The notes below the pieces were generated by a model. The model saw nothing but the letters and a program-made list of their open reading frames with translations, did not search any database and was not told the origin of the DNA. Of a stretch of 55,008 nucleotides of DNA, positions 53,609 through 55,008 are shown piece after piece. A program made the translations under genes and the position numbers. Numbering within the stretch: the stretch's first letter is position 1; each line of letters opens with the position of its first letter. The DNA is taken from positions 1-55,008 of the forward strand of contig NZ_JABXKF010000117.1 of NCBI RefSeq assembly GCF_017115165.1. The letters are read 5' to 3'. Source of the stretch: Nostoc sp. LPT. GTDB lineage: Bacteria; Cyanobacteriota; Cyanobacteriia; Cyanobacteriales; Nostocaceae.

Positions 53609-53950
53609 TTATTCTTCAACGATTTCAACTGTTTTTGGGATCTCTACTCCTTAGGTATTAGTAAATTTTTCTGGGCTAAGTTCATTTTTCAGTTTTAGTT
53701 TTAGCTTATCTTTAATCGCTAAATTTTTAATTTCTTTAAGGAGAAATCTTACGGATTCGGTTTGACTACGTTCTTTATAGATAGCTTTGAGAATGGCTTG
53801 TATTCCATATCCGGCTACACCATCTCCCACAACTGTTATCAGACCAAGCACTCCTATACCTCCGACAATGCTAAACGCCCCTCTTAATGCTGTAACGGTA
53901 GCTGCTACTGCGGCAGAACTACCGCCTGATGTGACCGTTAGTTTTTTTAA
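53609..53950 (-). pseudogene. decayed paralogue of the small glycine-rich membrane protein
   Basis: On the minus strand it reads TVTSGGSSAAVAATVTALRG, then VLGLITVVGDGVAGYGIQAI and RSQTESVRFLLKEIKNLAIK, clearly related to the protein at 20408-20803. The initiator and first roughly 15 codons are not recognisable; a stop and a hairpin occupy that position. An in-frame TAA at 53651-53653 replaces the CAA of the intact copy, and after it the frame continues GVEIPKTVEIVEE to the normal stop at 53609. A GTG-started remnant could still be made, but I consider it broken. Confidence 0.75.
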
Positions 53951-53956
53951 ACTAAC
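53937..53956. other. perfect hairpin with T-run
   Basis: GTTAGTTTTTTTAAACTAAC folds with an eight-base stem (GTTAGTTT with AAACTAAC) around a four-base loop. It sits where the N-terminus of the decayed small gene should be. It could be a weak terminator, or the scar that removed the start codon. Confidence 0.45.
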
Positions 53957-54299
53957 GTGCTTTACCTACATTTTCAAATACTCTCACCTTTCTTAAGAAA
54001 ATGCAATACCCGGATTTCTCACAAGTGGAAAAAAATCACTGAGGTAGACCGAAAAGTTCTGCGATCGCTCAGTGATGGATACTTGGAAACCTGATTATTG
54101 TCTGAAAAACTGTAATTTTTGATACGGTTTTGGGAAAATTCGTTTAGAGATATTACATAAGTAAAACTAATAAATTGGAGAAAAAGGTAAGGGTAGCTCC
54201 CGCACCAGAACAATCTTCTGGCGCTGTGTCTTGGAATTTTTGTAAAGTATTGAGGTGAAGAAGTAAAATTTTTAACTTAAAGGATTAATTCGTTTGGCT
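53957..54299. other. intergenic region before the ISH3-type gene
   Basis: No gene is supported. It contains a small hairpin (CCAGAA / TTCTGG, around 54207-54223) after GGGTAGCTCCCGCACC, which may mark the left end of the ISH3-type element, but no partner end is in view. There is one HIP1-like site (gcgatcgct) near 54061. Confidence 0.4.
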
Positions 54300-54953
54300 A
54301 TGACTGCAACTACCCCGGTTTTAACCGATAATCAAACGTTAAAAGAAGTGGTTAACTGTTTAGCAGAAAATGTTCCAATTAAAACTCAAGGTAATTGCGA
54401 ACAAAAAAATATATTTGAAATTTTAATTCGAGCAGCCACTCAAAGAGACAGCATTGAAAACACTACTAAAGTCTTAAAAAATGTTCCGACCAGTAATGAT
54501 ATCCGTTACCATTTAGAAAAATATTCAGACATCACTTCTTTGGAAGAGGATTTAAATAAGGCACTCCAAAGTCGCTTGCCAGATGGGATACGGCAGGGAC
54601 AACAAAAAATCGCCATCGATTTTAATCTAATTCCATATTATGGTGAACCATCACCAGCCGAAGCACCTTTTATTTATAGAAGTAAAGCTAAAAGTGGTAC
54701 TTGCTCTTTTTACGCTTATGCTACTCTCTACGTAATTAAGAAGAATAAACGAGTCACTTTAGCTATTAAAGCTGTTCGGCAACAAGATACAAAAGTAGCA
54801 CTTATTACTTATCTTTTAGGGTTAATTGAGCCAATCAAGTTAAAAATTGAGCGATTGTATTTAAATAGGGAGTTCTTTTGTGTCCCAGTAATTCGTTGGT
54901 TGCAAGCTTTGGATATCCCATTTGAAATGCCAGCTATTATTCGAGGCAAATAT
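54300..54953 (+). pseudogene. ISH3-type transposase, N-terminal part
   Basis: From the ATG at 54300 the frame gives MTATTPVLTDNQTLKEVVNC, then PTSNDIRYHLEKYSDITSLE and IAIDFNLIPYYGEP, which contains the first catalytic aspartate. This is the ISH3 family of DDE transposases found in cyanobacteria. Homology holds for about 218 residues to MPAIIRGK. There, a sequence identical to the IS1182-like terminus begins and the protein no longer looks like the family. I infer interruption by another element that continues past the window. The frame itself stays open to the window end. Confidence 0.65.
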
Positions 54954-55008
54954 GGGGTACAGCCGGGATACGTGCAATATGGGACACGATGCAAAGTTTT
55001 GTTAACAT
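54954..55008. repeat. IS1182-like left end interrupting the ISH3-type gene
   Basis: GGGGTACAGCCGGGATACG (54954-54972) is identical to 11193-11211, the outer left tip of the IS1182-like element. The inner sequence then differs but ends TTAACAT, as the other copy does at the equivalent distance. Nineteen identical bases by chance are unlikely in 55 kb. Confidence 0.6.

Overview
The window comes from a cyanobacterium, most likely a filamentous Nostocales (Nostoc/Anabaena type). The evidence is the frequent HIP1 octamer (gcgatcgc), dispersed palindromes of the sort common in Nostoc, a GUN4-domain gene, and a FAAL-initiated PKS/NRPS cluster with an ABC exporter of the McyH type. I searched no database; family names rest on recognised motifs.

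Left third (1-18 kb) is a mobile, plasmid- or phage-like region. It opens with a Tn3-family transposase (22-3258, minus) whose N-terminus is replaced by the core-binding half of a tyrosine recombinase. An HTH/zinc-ribbon regulator follows, then a minus-strand block of plasmid/phage genes: ASCH protein, DnaB-like helicase, winged-helix replication protein, Gp37/Gp68 protein and MT-A70 methylase. Seven phased 23-bp repeats at 7716-7876 look like replication iterons. An IS4-family element (4583-5852) has clear inverted ends and a 9-bp target duplication. Next comes an IS1182-like element (11193-13600) that also carries a small ribbon-helix-helix-like gene and six copies of a CCGTGTAATACACGG palindrome. 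Its right end is interrupted by a group II intron (about 13601-15983). After that lie a 1.57-kb Tn3 deletion derivative with 49-bp inverted ends and a decayed IS1182 fragment.

Middle (18-25 kb, minus strand) holds a hypothetical gene, a coiled-coil GUN4 protein, a small glycine-rich membrane protein, a LamG-patatin lipase and an ABC exporter.

Right half (25-53.5 kb, minus strand) is a lipopeptide assembly line, transcribed from 53.5 kb leftward. The order is: FAAL-acyl-CoA dehydrogenase-ACP; KS-AT-ACP-aminotransferase-methyltransferase-C-A-PCP-C-A(N-methyltransferase)-PCP; C-A-PCP-C-A-PCP-TE; NodU/CmcH-type carbamoyltransferase; and a small methyltransferase, with the exporter and lipase downstream. 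The logic predicts a fatty acid that is activated and perhaps desaturated, extended once with malonate, transaminated to a beta-amino acid and methylated. Four residues are then added, two of which I can predict (N-methyl-Phe third-from-last, Ala last), and the chain is released by the TE, with carbamoylation as a tailoring step. I do not recognise this combination as a named cyanobacterial product. Dispersed palindromic repeats have inserted in frame at several places in the megasynthases.

The right edge has a decayed paralogue of the small glycine-rich gene and the start of an ISH3-type transposase. That transposase appears to be cut by another IS1182-like end just before the window closes.
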